A stretch of 64,000 nucleotides of DNA. Origin: Shimia sp040225985 (GTDB lineage: Bacteria; Pseudomonadota; Alphaproteobacteria; Rhodobacterales; Rhodobacteraceae). Where the stretch lies: NCBI RefSeq assembly GCF_040225985.1, contig NZ_JBBPEU010000005.1, forward strand, positions 62,001 to 126,000, in the 5' to 3' direction. The translations under genes and the position numbers were made by a program. The notes under the pieces are model-generated. The model ran no database searches. It had not been told where the DNA came from and saw only the letters and a list, made by a program, of their open reading frames with translations. How positions within the stretch are numbered: the first letter of the stretch is position 1; each line of letters begins with the position of its first letter. Below are positions 26,297-33,695 of this stretch, one piece after another.

Positions 26297-26320
26297 GCGA
26301 AAAATTCCCGCTCCAACAAA

Positions 26321-26647
26321 TTAATTTTCTTCGTCATCCGATGCGACGTCGGCAATCTCGTCAAGCGAGACATTGTCGTCTTCGTCGTCGTCCAGAACAT
26401 CATCTTCCAGATCCAGATCAACGTTGTCGTCATCATCCAGCAGGTCCGCTTCTTCCGCGATGTCGCCTGCCTTGGCTTTCAGGTTTGCGGCGTCTTCGGC
26501 ATCCGCTTCGATCATGCGGGTTTTACCGGCATCAATCTCAAGTGCTTCGCCGGTATAGGGCGAAACGATCGGATTCTTGTTCAGGTCGTAGAAACGTTTG
26601 CCAGTGGTCGGGCACAGGCGCTTGACGCCCCATTCTTCTTTGGGCAT
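26321..26647 (-). CDS. TIGR02300 family acidic protein
   Basis: Small protein of 108 residues. The first 45 residues are the conserved part (KEEWGVKRLCPTTGKRFYDL, then NPIVSPYTGE), which resembles a small knuckle with a single Cys. The rest is extremely acidic, with long Asp/Glu runs (DLLDDDDNVDLDLEDDVLDD), and probably disordered. The family is almost universal in alphaproteobacteria and its function is unknown. GGGGAT precedes the ATG. It lies between the tRNA and a divergent metallopeptidase gene. Confidence 0.9.
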   Translation of the reverse strand: MPKEEWGVKRLCPTTGKRFYDLNKNPIVSPYTGEALEIDAGKTRMIEADAEDAANLKAKAGDIAEEADLLDDDDNVDLDLEDDVLDDDEDDNVSLDEIADVASDDEEN

Positions 26648-26756
26648 GGGAAATCCCCTTTAGATTCTCATGAGTCTTGTCGACGGTTCGGGCCAACTGC
26701 CATAAGACATGGCGCGTGTCAAAGGGTATCGTTCCCTAAACCCTACAGGAGTGCAG

Positions 26757-27449
26757 ATGCAGCACCTTATAATCCCCGGGTCTCCGCCGATCGAAGTGAT
26801 TCTGCGCCCCTCTGCTCGGGCGCGCCGCATCAGTTTGCGGGTGTCCCGACTCGATGGTCGGGTGACGCTGACATTGCCCAAAGGTGCGCATAAAGCCGAG
26901 GCCGTGGCCTTTGCGCATGAAAAGGCGAATTGGGTGCGCAAGCAGTTGGCGCAACACCCCGATCAAGTTGTTGTTGGAGTCGGCGTAGACTTGCCGTTTG
27001 AAGGACGAGCGTTACAGCTTGTTGCCGGAACCGGACGCCGCGTGCGGGTCGAGGGCGGCACCCTTGTTGTGCCGGGGGCCGAAGACCGCATGGCGGCGCG
27101 TGCGCAGGTGTTTCTCAAGGAAATGGCGCGCGACAGGCTGGCTGCCGCCTCTGACCGATACGCAGCACGCGTAGGTAGGCCTTACACACGCCTCACGATG
27201 CGGGACACCCGGTCGCGCTGGGGCTCGTGTTCGTCAGCCGGGGCGCTGATGTACAGTTGGCGCCTGATCATGGCACCCGCCGCAGTCCTTGAATATGTCG
27301 CCGCCCACGAAGTCGCGCATTTGCGGGAAATGAATCATTCTGCGGCTTTTTGGAAAACGGTCGAGGACATTCACGGCCCCTATCAGGAGCAGCGGAACTG
27401 GTTGCGCGAAAACAGCGCGTTTTTACATCGCTTCAGATTTGGTGATTGA
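26757..27449 (+). CDS. YgjP-like (M48/SprT-type) metallopeptidase
   Basis: Protein of 230 residues of the DUF45/YgjP family, predicted soluble zinc metallopeptidase. The zinc motif HEVAH is found in VAAHEVAHLREMNHSAAFW near the C-terminus, preceded by the family motif RDTRSRWGSCSSAG and the strand YSWRLIMAP. The start at 26757 has AGGAG eight bases upstream; an upstream ATG at 26709 would add 16 residues without a ribosome site. The substrate is unknown. It is divergent from TIGR02300 and followed by a GntR regulator 30 bases on. Confidence 0.88.
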   Translation: MQHLIIPGSPPIEVILRPSARARRISLRVSRLDGRVTLTLPKGAHKAEAVAFAHEKANWVRKQLAQHPDQVVVGVGVDLPFEGRALQLVAGTGRRVRVEGGTLVVPGAEDRMAARAQVFLKEMARDRLAAASDRYAARVGRPYTRLTMRDTRSRWGSCSSAGALMYSWRLIMAPAAVLEYVAAHEVAHLREMNHSAAFWKTVEDIHGPYQEQRNWLRENSAFLHRFRFGD

Positions 27450-27479
27450 CAGGCGCGGTTTTGTGATCACATTTAAGCC

Positions 27480-28130
27480 ATGTTGACCCAGACCCGCCCC
27501 CAGGACTCTTCAAGCTCTGCACATGACAGGGTGTACCGGCGTTTGCGCACTCGTATCATGCATGGCGAAATCGAACCGGGGCAGGCCCTTACCCTGCGCG
27601 GTATCGGCAAGGAATACGAGGTCTCGATGACCCCGGCGCGCGAGGCGGTACGCCGTCTGGTGGCCGAAGGGGCATTGTTCCTGTCAAGCTCGGGGCGCGT
27701 ATCCACGCCCGAACTCTCAAGCGAACGGATCGAGGAACTGGCCGCCCTGCGCGCCTTGATCGAGGTCGAACTGGCCAGTCGTGCCCTGCCGCGTGCACAT
27801 ATGGCGCTGATCGACCGGTTGCAGACGATCAATGGAACCGTTGCCGAGGCTGTCGAAAGCCGCGATGCGGTTGGATACATTCGCTCAAACCTCGAATTCC
27901 ACCGAACGCTCTATTTGCGGGCGCAGGCCCCAGCGATGCTAGCGATGGCCGAAACTGTCTGGTTGCAGCTCGGCCCCACCATGCGTGCACTTTATGGAAA
28001 ATTACGCAAGAAAGAGCCGCCGCATTTTCACCGGCTGATCATCGCGGCATTGAAAGCCGGGGATGAGCCGGGGCTGCGTCTGGCTGTCCGGTCGGATGTA
28101 ACGCAGGGACTGAAGATGTTGGCGCGTTAA
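27480..28130 (+). CDS. GntR-family transcriptional regulator (FCD type)
   Basis: DNA-binding regulator of 216 residues. The winged-helix GntR domain covers about 15-85 (VYRRLRTRIMHGEIEPGQAL, then EYEVSMTPAREAVRRLVAEG). The effector-binding FCD domain covers about 90-210, with conserved metal-ligand-like residues in SNLEFHRTLY and HFHRLIIAALKAGD. The ligand is unknown; FCD members usually sense carboxylic acids. No obvious target operon is adjacent: upstream is the metallopeptidase in the same direction and downstream is convergent accA. It may control genes elsewhere. Confidence 0.9.
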   Translation: MLTQTRPQDSSSSAHDRVYRRLRTRIMHGEIEPGQALTLRGIGKEYEVSMTPAREAVRRLVAEGALFLSSSGRVSTPELSSERIEELAALRALIEVELASRALPRAHMALIDRLQTINGTVAEAVESRDAVGYIRSNLEFHRTLYLRAQAPAMLAMAETVWLQLGPTMRALYGKLRKKEPPHFHRLIIAALKAGDEPGLRLAVRSDVTQGLKMLAR

Positions 28131-28144
28131 CACGGGTGGTGGCC

Positions 28145-29107
28145 TCAGGCCGCCAACCCCTTGCTGCCCATCTCTAGGAATTTCTCTCGCCGCGCTTTGA
28201 CAAGCTTCTTTCGGCTTTGTTCGCCCAACTCGTTCAGCATCTCGCCAATTGCCTTGCCGACGGCCTCGATTACAGCAGGGCGGTCCCGATGCGCGCCGCC
28301 CTTGGGTTCGGGGATGACGCGATCATTCACACCAAGCTTTTGCAGGTCTTGGGCGGTCAGGCGCAGGGCTTCAGCGGCCTCGCGCATTTTCTCGGAATCC
28401 TTCCACAGGATCGAAGCGCAGCCTTCGGGTGAGATGACTGAATAGACCGAGTGTTCGAGCATGGCGACGCGGTTGGCTGTGGCAAAGGCCACAGCCCCGC
28501 CCGACCCACCTTCGCCGATCACGACCGACACAAGCGGTACGCCGATTTGCAGGCATTTCTCGGTCGAGCGCGCTATCGCCTCGGATTGGCCGCGCTCTTC
28601 TGCACCTTTGCCAGGATAGGCACCGGGGGTGTCCACAAGCGTCACCACCGGCAGGTTGAACTTGTCCGCCATTTCCATCAGGCGAATGGCTTTGCGATAG
28701 CCTTCGGGTCGCGCCATGCCAAAATTCCGCTCGATCCGGGATTTGGTATCGTTGCCCTTTTCGTGGCCGATCACGATGACGGGCTTGTCGTTGAACCGGG
28801 CCAAGCCCCCCATGACTGCATGGTCATCGGCAAAGTTCCGGTCCCCGGCGAGGGGAGTGTATTGGGTGAACAGCGCGTCAATATAATCTTTGCAATGGGG
28901 GCGGTCCGGGTGGCGGGCCACCTGACATTTACGCCACGGTGTCAGGTCCTTGTAAAGTTCTTCCAGCAACTCGGCCGCCTTCCGGTCAAGCGCGGCGGCT
29001 TCGTCTGCGACATCCATTTCCTCGTTCTGTCGTGCCAGCGCACGCAGTTCTTCTGCTTTGCCTTCAATTTCGGCCAGCGGTTTTTCGAAGTCGAGGTAGT
29101 TGGTCAT
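28145..29107 (-). CDS. accA: Acetyl-CoA carboxylase carboxyltransferase subunit alpha
   Basis: Half of the carboxyltransferase that moves the carboxyl group from biotin to acetyl-CoA in the first step of fatty-acid synthesis. 320 residues from MTNYLDFEKPLAEIEGK, the usual AccA start; an upstream ATG 16 codons earlier is less likely. Typical stretches: HPDRPHCKDYIDALF, MARPEGYRKAIRLMEMADKF, LVDTPGAYPG, IGEGGSGGAVAFATANRVAM and YSVISPEGCASILWKD. The partner accD is not in the window. Confidence 0.96.
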   Translation of the reverse strand: MTNYLDFEKPLAEIEGKAEELRALARQNEEMDVADEAAALDRKAAELLEELYKDLTPWRKCQVARHPDRPHCKDYIDALFTQYTPLAGDRNFADDHAVMGGLARFNDKPVIVIGHEKGNDTKSRIERNFGMARPEGYRKAIRLMEMADKFNLPVVTLVDTPGAYPGKGAEERGQSEAIARSTEKCLQIGVPLVSVVIGEGGSGGAVAFATANRVAMLEHSVYSVISPEGCASILWKDSEKMREAAEALRLTAQDLQKLGVNDRVIPEPKGGAHRDRPAVIEAVGKAIGEMLNELGEQSRKKLVKARREKFLEMGSKGLAA

Positions 29108-29278
29108 GTCGCTCTCCGGTTGGGTGCTGCGGCTAGGTATATGACCTTGCGGCACGCCGAATGCAATGGATTGTGCGCATCGCCATGGCCGGTTGGCGCA
29201 TTAAGTCGTGGTTTTTCGGATGGAGTCGGCAAGGAGCCATTGGTTTTTGGTGGTCCGCGAACTCCAGTGCACCTGTGA

Positions 29279-29872
29279 TCAAGTCATCAAAACAGGATAA
29301 AGCGACGCCACCAGCAAACCCGCCATGGTCCAGTTGAAAACCACAAGGCGCCGCGCGCTGTTCAGGATCCGGCGCATCTGTTGACCCAGAACGGTCCAGA
29401 CGCTCACGCTCGGCAAGTTCACCAGCCCGAATACACCCGCAACCAACGCCACAGCGAACAGAGATCGCTCAGGCGCATAAAGCGAGATCGCTGTCAAAGC
29501 CATGGTCCAGGCCTTGGGGTTGACCCATTGGAAAAGCGCGGCCTGAAGAAAGGTCAGCGGCGTCGCGGCGCTGTCGCCACCTTTAGGGGCCGAGGCATGT
29601 GCGATTTTCCACGCAAGCCATAAAAGATAAGTCACGCTCACAACCTTTAGCGTCAGATGCGCATATGGCACGATCTCGAACAGGCCCATAAGACCAACGC
29701 CGACCAGCAGGACCATGACAGTAAAACCGATCCCGATCCCGAGCATGTGTGGAATGGTCCGGCGAAACCCGAAATTGGCCCCAGACGCCATCAGCATCAG
29801 GTTATTCGGGCCCGGGGTGATCGAGGAAACAAAGGCGAAGGCAACAAGGGCCGTCAGGATTTCATAGGTCAT
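29279..29872 (-). CDS. LysE/RhtB-family amino-acid exporter
   Basis: Inner-membrane exporter of 197 residues from MTYEILTAL. It has about six hydrophobic segments and the family motif SSITPGPNNLMLMASG near residues 18-33, followed by RRTIPHMLGIGIGF. QAALFQWVNPKAWTMAL is the second LysE signature. LysE/RhtB proteins export amino acids or related metabolites. A divergent Lrp-type regulator 72 bases away is the usual arrangement and probably controls it in response to an amino acid. Confidence 0.9.
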   Translation of the reverse strand: MTYEILTALVAFAFVSSITPGPNNLMLMASGANFGFRRTIPHMLGIGIGFTVMVLLVGVGLMGLFEIVPYAHLTLKVVSVTYLLWLAWKIAHASAPKGGDSAATPLTFLQAALFQWVNPKAWTMALTAISLYAPERSLFAVALVAGVFGLVNLPSVSVWTVLGQQMRRILNSARRLVVFNWTMAGLLVASLYPVLMT

Positions 29873-29875
29873 GGC

Positions 29876-29910
29876 GCAACAATACGGCACTGATTGCGCT
29901 CAGTTGTTGC
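29876..29910. promoter_or_regulatory. Inverted repeat between LysE exporter and Lrp regulator
   Basis: A 7-bp inverted repeat (GCAACAA at 29876-29882; TTGTTGC at 29904-29910) spans the centre of the 72-base divergent intergenic region. The arms are 28 bases apart centre to centre. Position and symmetry suggest binding of the adjacent Lrp-type regulator; this is inference. Confidence 0.4.
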
Positions 29911-29944
29911 AAAGTGCGCAAAGATTCGGAAAATTACACAACAA

Positions 29945-30397
29945 ATGGCGAAACAAAATTCGATAAACCAGAAAATATTGCACTGGCTGTCGCGCGATGG
30001 GCGGATCAGTAATCTTGAGCTTGCCGACCGCGTCGGCTTGTCACCATCGGCCTGTTTGCGCAGGGTTCAGGATCTGGAGCGGCGCGGCATCATCAAGGGT
30101 TATCGTGCTGTGTTGGATCGCGCTGCGATGGGGGCTGGATTCGTGGCCTATGTCACGGTGGGTCTGGGCGAACATACCAAGGGGGCCCAGCTCGGCTTCG
30201 AACGGGCCATTGCCCTGTCTCCCGAGGTGCGGGAATGCCACAATGTGACCGGCGCATTTGAGTATATCCTGCGCATCGAAACGGCTGATCTGAGCAGTTA
30301 TAAGGCATTCCATACCGAGGTGCTTGGCACGATCCCGCATGTCAACGCGATCACATCCTACGTCGTGATGGACTCTCCGAAAGACGAGCGCGCCTGA
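29945..30397 (+). CDS. Lrp/AsnC-family regulator, divergent from LysE exporter
   Basis: Regulator of 150 residues from the ATG at 29945 (MAKQNSINQKILHWL). The N-terminal helix-turn-helix covers about 8-60 (RISNLELADRVGLSPSACLR, RVQDLERRGIIKGY). The C-terminal RAM ligand domain follows (GFVAYVTVGLGEHT; VRECHNVTGAFEYILRIET). An upstream TTG gives a longer frame with no family support. It probably senses an amino acid exported by the divergent LysE protein. Its 3' end overlaps the end of the convergent racemase-like gene by 40 bases. Confidence 0.9.
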   Translation: MAKQNSINQKILHWLSRDGRISNLELADRVGLSPSACLRRVQDLERRGIIKGYRAVLDRAAMGAGFVAYVTVGLGEHTKGAQLGFERAIALSPEVRECHNVTGAFEYILRIETADLSSYKAFHTEVLGTIPHVNAITSYVVMDSPKDERA

Positions 30398-31011
30398 CCC
30401 GCCAACGCGGCGCGTAAGGCCGTTTCAGGGGATGACAGCACAGGGGGGGCGATATCGGCCAATAACGCGGTCGCCGAGGCCATACTGGCTTGGGCCAGGA
30501 CGACGCAACCGAAGGGGCGCTGTTCCAACGCGTCGCGGACTCCCCCCGCCATGCAGGCCGCAAAGGCCTCGTATTCTGCCGCCTCGAACAGTGGCCAGAA
30601 TTGACTTAGGTCTAGCAGGGTCACATCGGCTGGAGTGCCTGCTTTCTTGAGGGCAATGTCGAGCGTTTCAAGCGACGTGTCGCGTGTGCTCTCCAAAGCG
30701 TAAACCAGAAGAATTGGTCCTCCGATCACTGCAGCCTTTTCCATCATTGGGCCGTCGATGCGAAGGGCGCCCGCCTCGGTGGCGGCATCGGCGATCGTGG
30801 TGCAGGTGCAAATGACAGTGCCTTGCGCTTTTTCTACGGTTTCCGCGATCTCCTTACGCAGCGATTGCCGCAGCCCGTGTTTGCGCGCACGGGTAAGCCA
30901 GTCTTCGCGCACAATCTGAACAATCTCCGCGTCGCCTGCAATCCGTGAAGCCAAAGCTTTGAAGCTTTGGACATGGGCCTGTGATGTGTGAATTAGCGTG
31001 ATGGTCGTCAT
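30358..31011 (-). CDS. Asp/Glu racemase-like protein lacking the second catalytic cysteine
   Basis: Protein of 217 residues from MTTITLIHTS, in the aspartate/glutamate/hydantoin racemase fold group. The first catalytic-cysteine motif is present (TVICTCTTIADAA, near residues 64-76). The strand that normally ends in the second cysteine reads GCVVLAQASMAS, with Gln/Ala/Ser at the catalytic position, so a two-base racemase mechanism is unlikely. It may be a decarboxylase or isomerase of the same fold, or a non-racemising relative. It lies downstream of mcl1, separated by a strong terminator, so it probably has its own promoter. It overlaps the Lrp gene on the other strand. Confidence 0.75.
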   Translation of the reverse strand: MTTITLIHTSQAHVQSFKALASRIAGDAEIVQIVREDWLTRARKHGLRQSLRKEIAETVEKAQGTVICTCTTIADAATEAGALRIDGPMMEKAAVIGGPILLVYALESTRDTSLETLDIALKKAGTPADVTLLDLSQFWPLFEAAEYEAFAACMAGGVRDALEQRPFGCVVLAQASMASATALLADIAPPVLSSPETALRAALAGQARSSFGESITT

Positions 31012-31044
31012 GGTTTCACCAAACAGGGTCGCGGGCCAAAAGAC

Positions 31045-31073
31045 AACGGGCGGCGCAAGATGCACCGCCCGTT
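31045..31073 (-). terminator. Rho-independent terminator after mcl1
   Basis: A 9-bp perfect stem (AACGGGCGG and CCGCCCGTT, 31045-31053 and 31065-31073) with an 11-base loop lies 21 bases beyond the mcl1 stop, followed on the minus strand by GTCTTTT. It separates mcl1 from the racemase-like gene. Confidence 0.8.
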
Positions 31074-31093
31074 TCAAACCGTCTGAGAGAGAT

Positions 31094-32056
31094 TTAGCCG
31101 TTTTGTGCAATCAGTTCGGCCTGGGCCACGATCACTTCGGCCTGTTTGATCGACGCGATGTCGACAAGGCGGCCTTTGTAAACGGTGGCGCCTTCGCCAT
31201 TGGCCTTGGCCTGTTCCATCGCGGCCAGAATCTCGCGGGCCTCGGTGACAGCTTCGTCCGACGGGGTGAAGACCTCGTTCGCCAGTGCGATCTGCTTAGG
31301 GTGGATGGCCCATTTACCAACCATGCCAAGCGTGGCCGAGCGTTTCGCCTGTGCGATAAAGCCTTCGTCGTCCGAGAAATCGCCGAACGGTCCGTCCACG
31401 GGCAGAACGCCATGGGTGCGGCAGGCTGCGACGATGGCCGCCTGCGCCCAGTGCCACGGGTCGGACCAGTGTTTCTGACCCTCATGCAGCATGTAATAAT
31501 TTTCCTGCGTACCGCCGATGCCGGTCGTCTGCATCCCCATCGAGGCGGCAAAGTCGGCGGCGCCAAGGCTCATGGCCTGCAAACGCGGAGAGGCGGCGGC
31601 GATTTCCTCGACATGGGCGATGCCGGCGGCGGATTCGATGATGACCTCGAAAGAAATCGCTTTGCTGCGCCCCTTCGCTCGTTCGATAGCCGTCACCAGC
31701 GCATCAACGGCATAGATGTCTTCGGCGCAACCTACTTTGGGGATCATGATCTGGTCGAGGCGTTCGCTGGCCTGCTCCAGAAGGTCGACAACATCGCGAT
31801 ACCAATAAGGTGTGTCGAGGCCATTGATACGGACCGAAAGGGTCTTGTTGCCCCAGTCCACCGTGTTGATCGCTTCAATCGCGTTTGCGCGGGCCATGTC
31901 CTTGTCGGTGGGTGCAACCGAGTCTTCAAGGTCGATATTGATAACATCCGCGGCAGAGGCGGCCATTTTCGCGAAGAGTTTGGTGTTCGACGCCGGGCCA
32001 AACAGCTGGCAGCGGTTCGGGCGGGCAGGGGCGGCAGGCTGGATGCGGAAGCTCAT
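31094..32056 (-). CDS. mcl1: L-malyl-CoA / beta-methylmalyl-CoA lyase
   Basis: HpcH/CitE-family lyase of 320 residues, close in length and sequence to Mcl1 of Rhodobacter. In the ethylmalonyl-CoA pathway it splits beta-methylmalyl-CoA into glyoxylate and propionyl-CoA and also handles malyl-CoA. Visible motifs: CQLFGPASNTKLFAKM near the N-terminus, VINIDLEDSVAPTDKD (metal ligand region), SVRINGLDTPYWYRD, FEVIIESAAGIAHVEEI (metal-ligand Glu), SLGAADFAASMG and GKWAIHPKQIALANEVF. The gene implies acetate or C2 assimilation through ethylmalonyl-CoA; the other pathway genes are elsewhere. Confidence 0.95.
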   Translation of the reverse strand: MSFRIQPAAPARPNRCQLFGPASNTKLFAKMAASAADVINIDLEDSVAPTDKDMARANAIEAINTVDWGNKTLSVRINGLDTPYWYRDVVDLLEQASERLDQIMIPKVGCAEDIYAVDALVTAIERAKGRSKAISFEVIIESAAGIAHVEEIAAASPRLQAMSLGAADFAASMGMQTTGIGGTQENYYMLHEGQKHWSDPWHWAQAAIVAACRTHGVLPVDGPFGDFSDDEGFIAQAKRSATLGMVGKWAIHPKQIALANEVFTPSDEAVTEAREILAAMEQAKANGEGATVYKGRLVDIASIKQAEVIVAQAELIAQNG

Positions 32057-32613
32057 CTTGTCAGACCTCTTTGTAAGGAAATTTCATTTCTGCTGCGTGA
32101 ACGGTTATTAAATTACGCCCCATCTCGCAAGCGGATTCTGCGTTTGCAGCATTTAGGTGCTGCATTGCGGCAGCAGTCCTGCGTCTGGTACTGCGCCGGG
32201 CTATTTGCGAATGGGTGTTGGAGCAGGTTAATGGCGTCTAGAGCACACGCCACCACAGTCGGGTCTATATTTAGGTCGCGCAACATGACCTAAATTCATG
32301 GCGCCTGTTTTGCACTTATTCATAAGGCTCGCAACGCATGGGTTTATTTCCCTTGGCCTTAAAGATTGGCCCGAACATTTGCGATACCGGCCAACGGGAA
32401 AGAGTTTTCGTTTACAAGCCTACAAAATGGCTTGGTTGCGGTCTGAGATCTCAAAAGAAAGGTATGGGTGTGTGACCTTGTGAAAGATTATCTTGCACTT
32501 TTTGCAATTCTTCGAAGAAAATTGCTTCAAAATTCCATCTCAGTGTGGGTTAGGTATGTTATTGCATGAAACTCGGTGGACAATGAGCGTGAGAGAAACA
32601 GGGGAATCACGTC
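32057..32613. other. 557-base intergenic region between divergent mcl1 and dgcN
   Basis: No convincing gene is present; the longest open frames are about 60 codons with no ribosome site or recognisable family. It is visibly richer in A+T than its surroundings, especially 32290-32580. It must carry the promoters of mcl1 (leftward) and dgcN (rightward). The clearest structure is the 9-bp inverted repeat at 32269-32295, listed separately. Upstream of dgcN a GGGG-containing ribosome site precedes the ATG. Confidence 0.7.
32269..32295. promoter_or_regulatory. Inverted repeat, candidate operator upstream of mcl1/dgcN
   Basis: Perfect 9-bp arms (ATTTAGGTC at 32269-32277; GACCTAAAT at 32287-32295) with a 9-base spacer. 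It lies 213 bases upstream of mcl1 and about 320 bases upstream of dgcN. There is no T run, so it is more like a dyad operator than a terminator. The binding protein is unknown. Confidence 0.5.
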
Positions 32614-33615
32614 ATGATCGAAACACCATATCTGCTGTTCCTGGGCGACGCGCCGGATCAACTTGCCGCTAAGGTGGCCATCGGCATTAAGGATTGGCGG
32701 CCGGAAAACGCCGTGGGGCAGTTCCGCATGGAGGGCTGTAAGGCTGATCTGGGCCTGACGGACATGACACTCACCGAGGCCAAGGCCGCAGGTGCCAAGA
32801 CCCTTGTGATCGGGGTCGCGAACCGCGGCGGCGTCATCAGCCAAGCGTGGAAGAAGGTTTTGGTCATGGCGCTGGAAGAAGGGTTTGACCTTGCTTCGGG
32901 CCTGCACAACCTGCTGCGGGATGAGCCTGACCTTGTCGCCGTGGCAGAGGCCTGCGGCCGTTCACTGCACGACGTGCGCATCCCCGAAGTGGATTATCCG
33001 ATTGCCAACGGCAAAAAACGCACGGGCAAACGCTGCCTTGCAGTGGGCACTGACTGTTCGGTGGGTAAGATGTACACGGCGCTTTGCATGGATGCCGAGA
33101 TGCGCAAGCGTGGCATGAAATCGACCTTCCGCGCTACAGGTCAGACCGGTATTCTGATCACCGGGGATGGCGTGCCGCTTGATGCAGTGATCGCCGACTT
33201 CATGGCAGGGTCCGTGGAATACCTGACCCCTGACAATGACGAGAACCACTGGGACCACATCGAGGGGCAGGGGTCGTTGTTTCATGTGTCATATTCTGGC
33301 GTGACGATGGCGCTGATCCATGGCGGCCAACCTGATGCGTTGATCCTTGCACATGAACCCACGCGCGAACACATGCGTGGCCTGCCAGAGTACCAACAAC
33401 CCTCGCTGGCCGAACTGCGCGATACCGCGCTGACGCTGGCCAAGGTGGCGAACCCCGCGTGCCAAGTAGTCGGCATCTCGATCAACACGCAGCATATGTC
33501 TGACGAAGAGGCCAAGGTCTATCTGGCCGAAGTCGAGGCGGATATGGGCCTGCCCACAACCGACCCGTTCCGCTATGGTGCGGGCAAACTGGTGGACGCT
33601 CTGGCGGCGCTGTAA
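32614..33615 (+). CDS. dgcN: D-glutamate N-acetyltransferase DgcN (DUF1611)
   Basis: DUF1611-family protein of 333 residues. In the DgcN-DgcA route for D-glutamate use in marine bacteria, DgcN N-acetylates D-Glu and DgcA racemises the product. The N-terminal half is a Rossmann-like domain (TLVIGVANRGGVISQAWKKV). The second half starts with a P-loop-like GTDCSVGKMYTAL near residues 148-160, which suggests nucleotide or CoA binding. ALIHGGQPDALILAHEPTRE is conserved in DUF1611. It is followed by dgcA after an 80-base gap that holds a double hairpin. The name rests on the dgcN-dgcA pairing as well as sequence. Confidence 0.82.
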   Translation: MIETPYLLFLGDAPDQLAAKVAIGIKDWRPENAVGQFRMEGCKADLGLTDMTLTEAKAAGAKTLVIGVANRGGVISQAWKKVLVMALEEGFDLASGLHNLLRDEPDLVAVAEACGRSLHDVRIPEVDYPIANGKKRTGKRCLAVGTDCSVGKMYTALCMDAEMRKRGMKSTFRATGQTGILITGDGVPLDAVIADFMAGSVEYLTPDNDENHWDHIEGQGSLFHVSYSGVTMALIHGGQPDALILAHEPTREHMRGLPEYQQPSLAELRDTALTLAKVANPACQVVGISINTQHMSDEEAKVYLAEVEADMGLPTTDPFRYGAGKLVDALAAL

Positions 33616-33625
33616 GGCAGGATGC

Positions 33626-33692
33626 GCCCCGGGCTTGATCCGGGGCCTCTCTTTCGAGACATACAACAAGAGACCCCGGGTCCGTTCCGGGG
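33626..33692. repeat. REP-like double hairpin between dgcN and dgcA
   Basis: Two hairpins with C/G-rich arms: GCCCCGG (33626-33632) with CCGGGGC (33640-33646), and CCCCGG (33674-33679) with CCGGGG (33687-33692). Both have 7-base loops. The two units are imperfect inverted copies of one another. Units of this type (CCCCGG with a GATC-containing loop) are scattered in many alphaproteobacterial genomes as REP-like elements. Here it lies inside a likely operon, so it could tune relative expression of the two genes. Confidence 0.7.
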
Positions 33693-33695
33693 CAG

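Noticed and set aside
32298..32483. 61-codon open frame in the mcl1-dgcN intergenic region
   Set aside because: No ribosome site, no family resemblance and unlike codon use; most likely chance.
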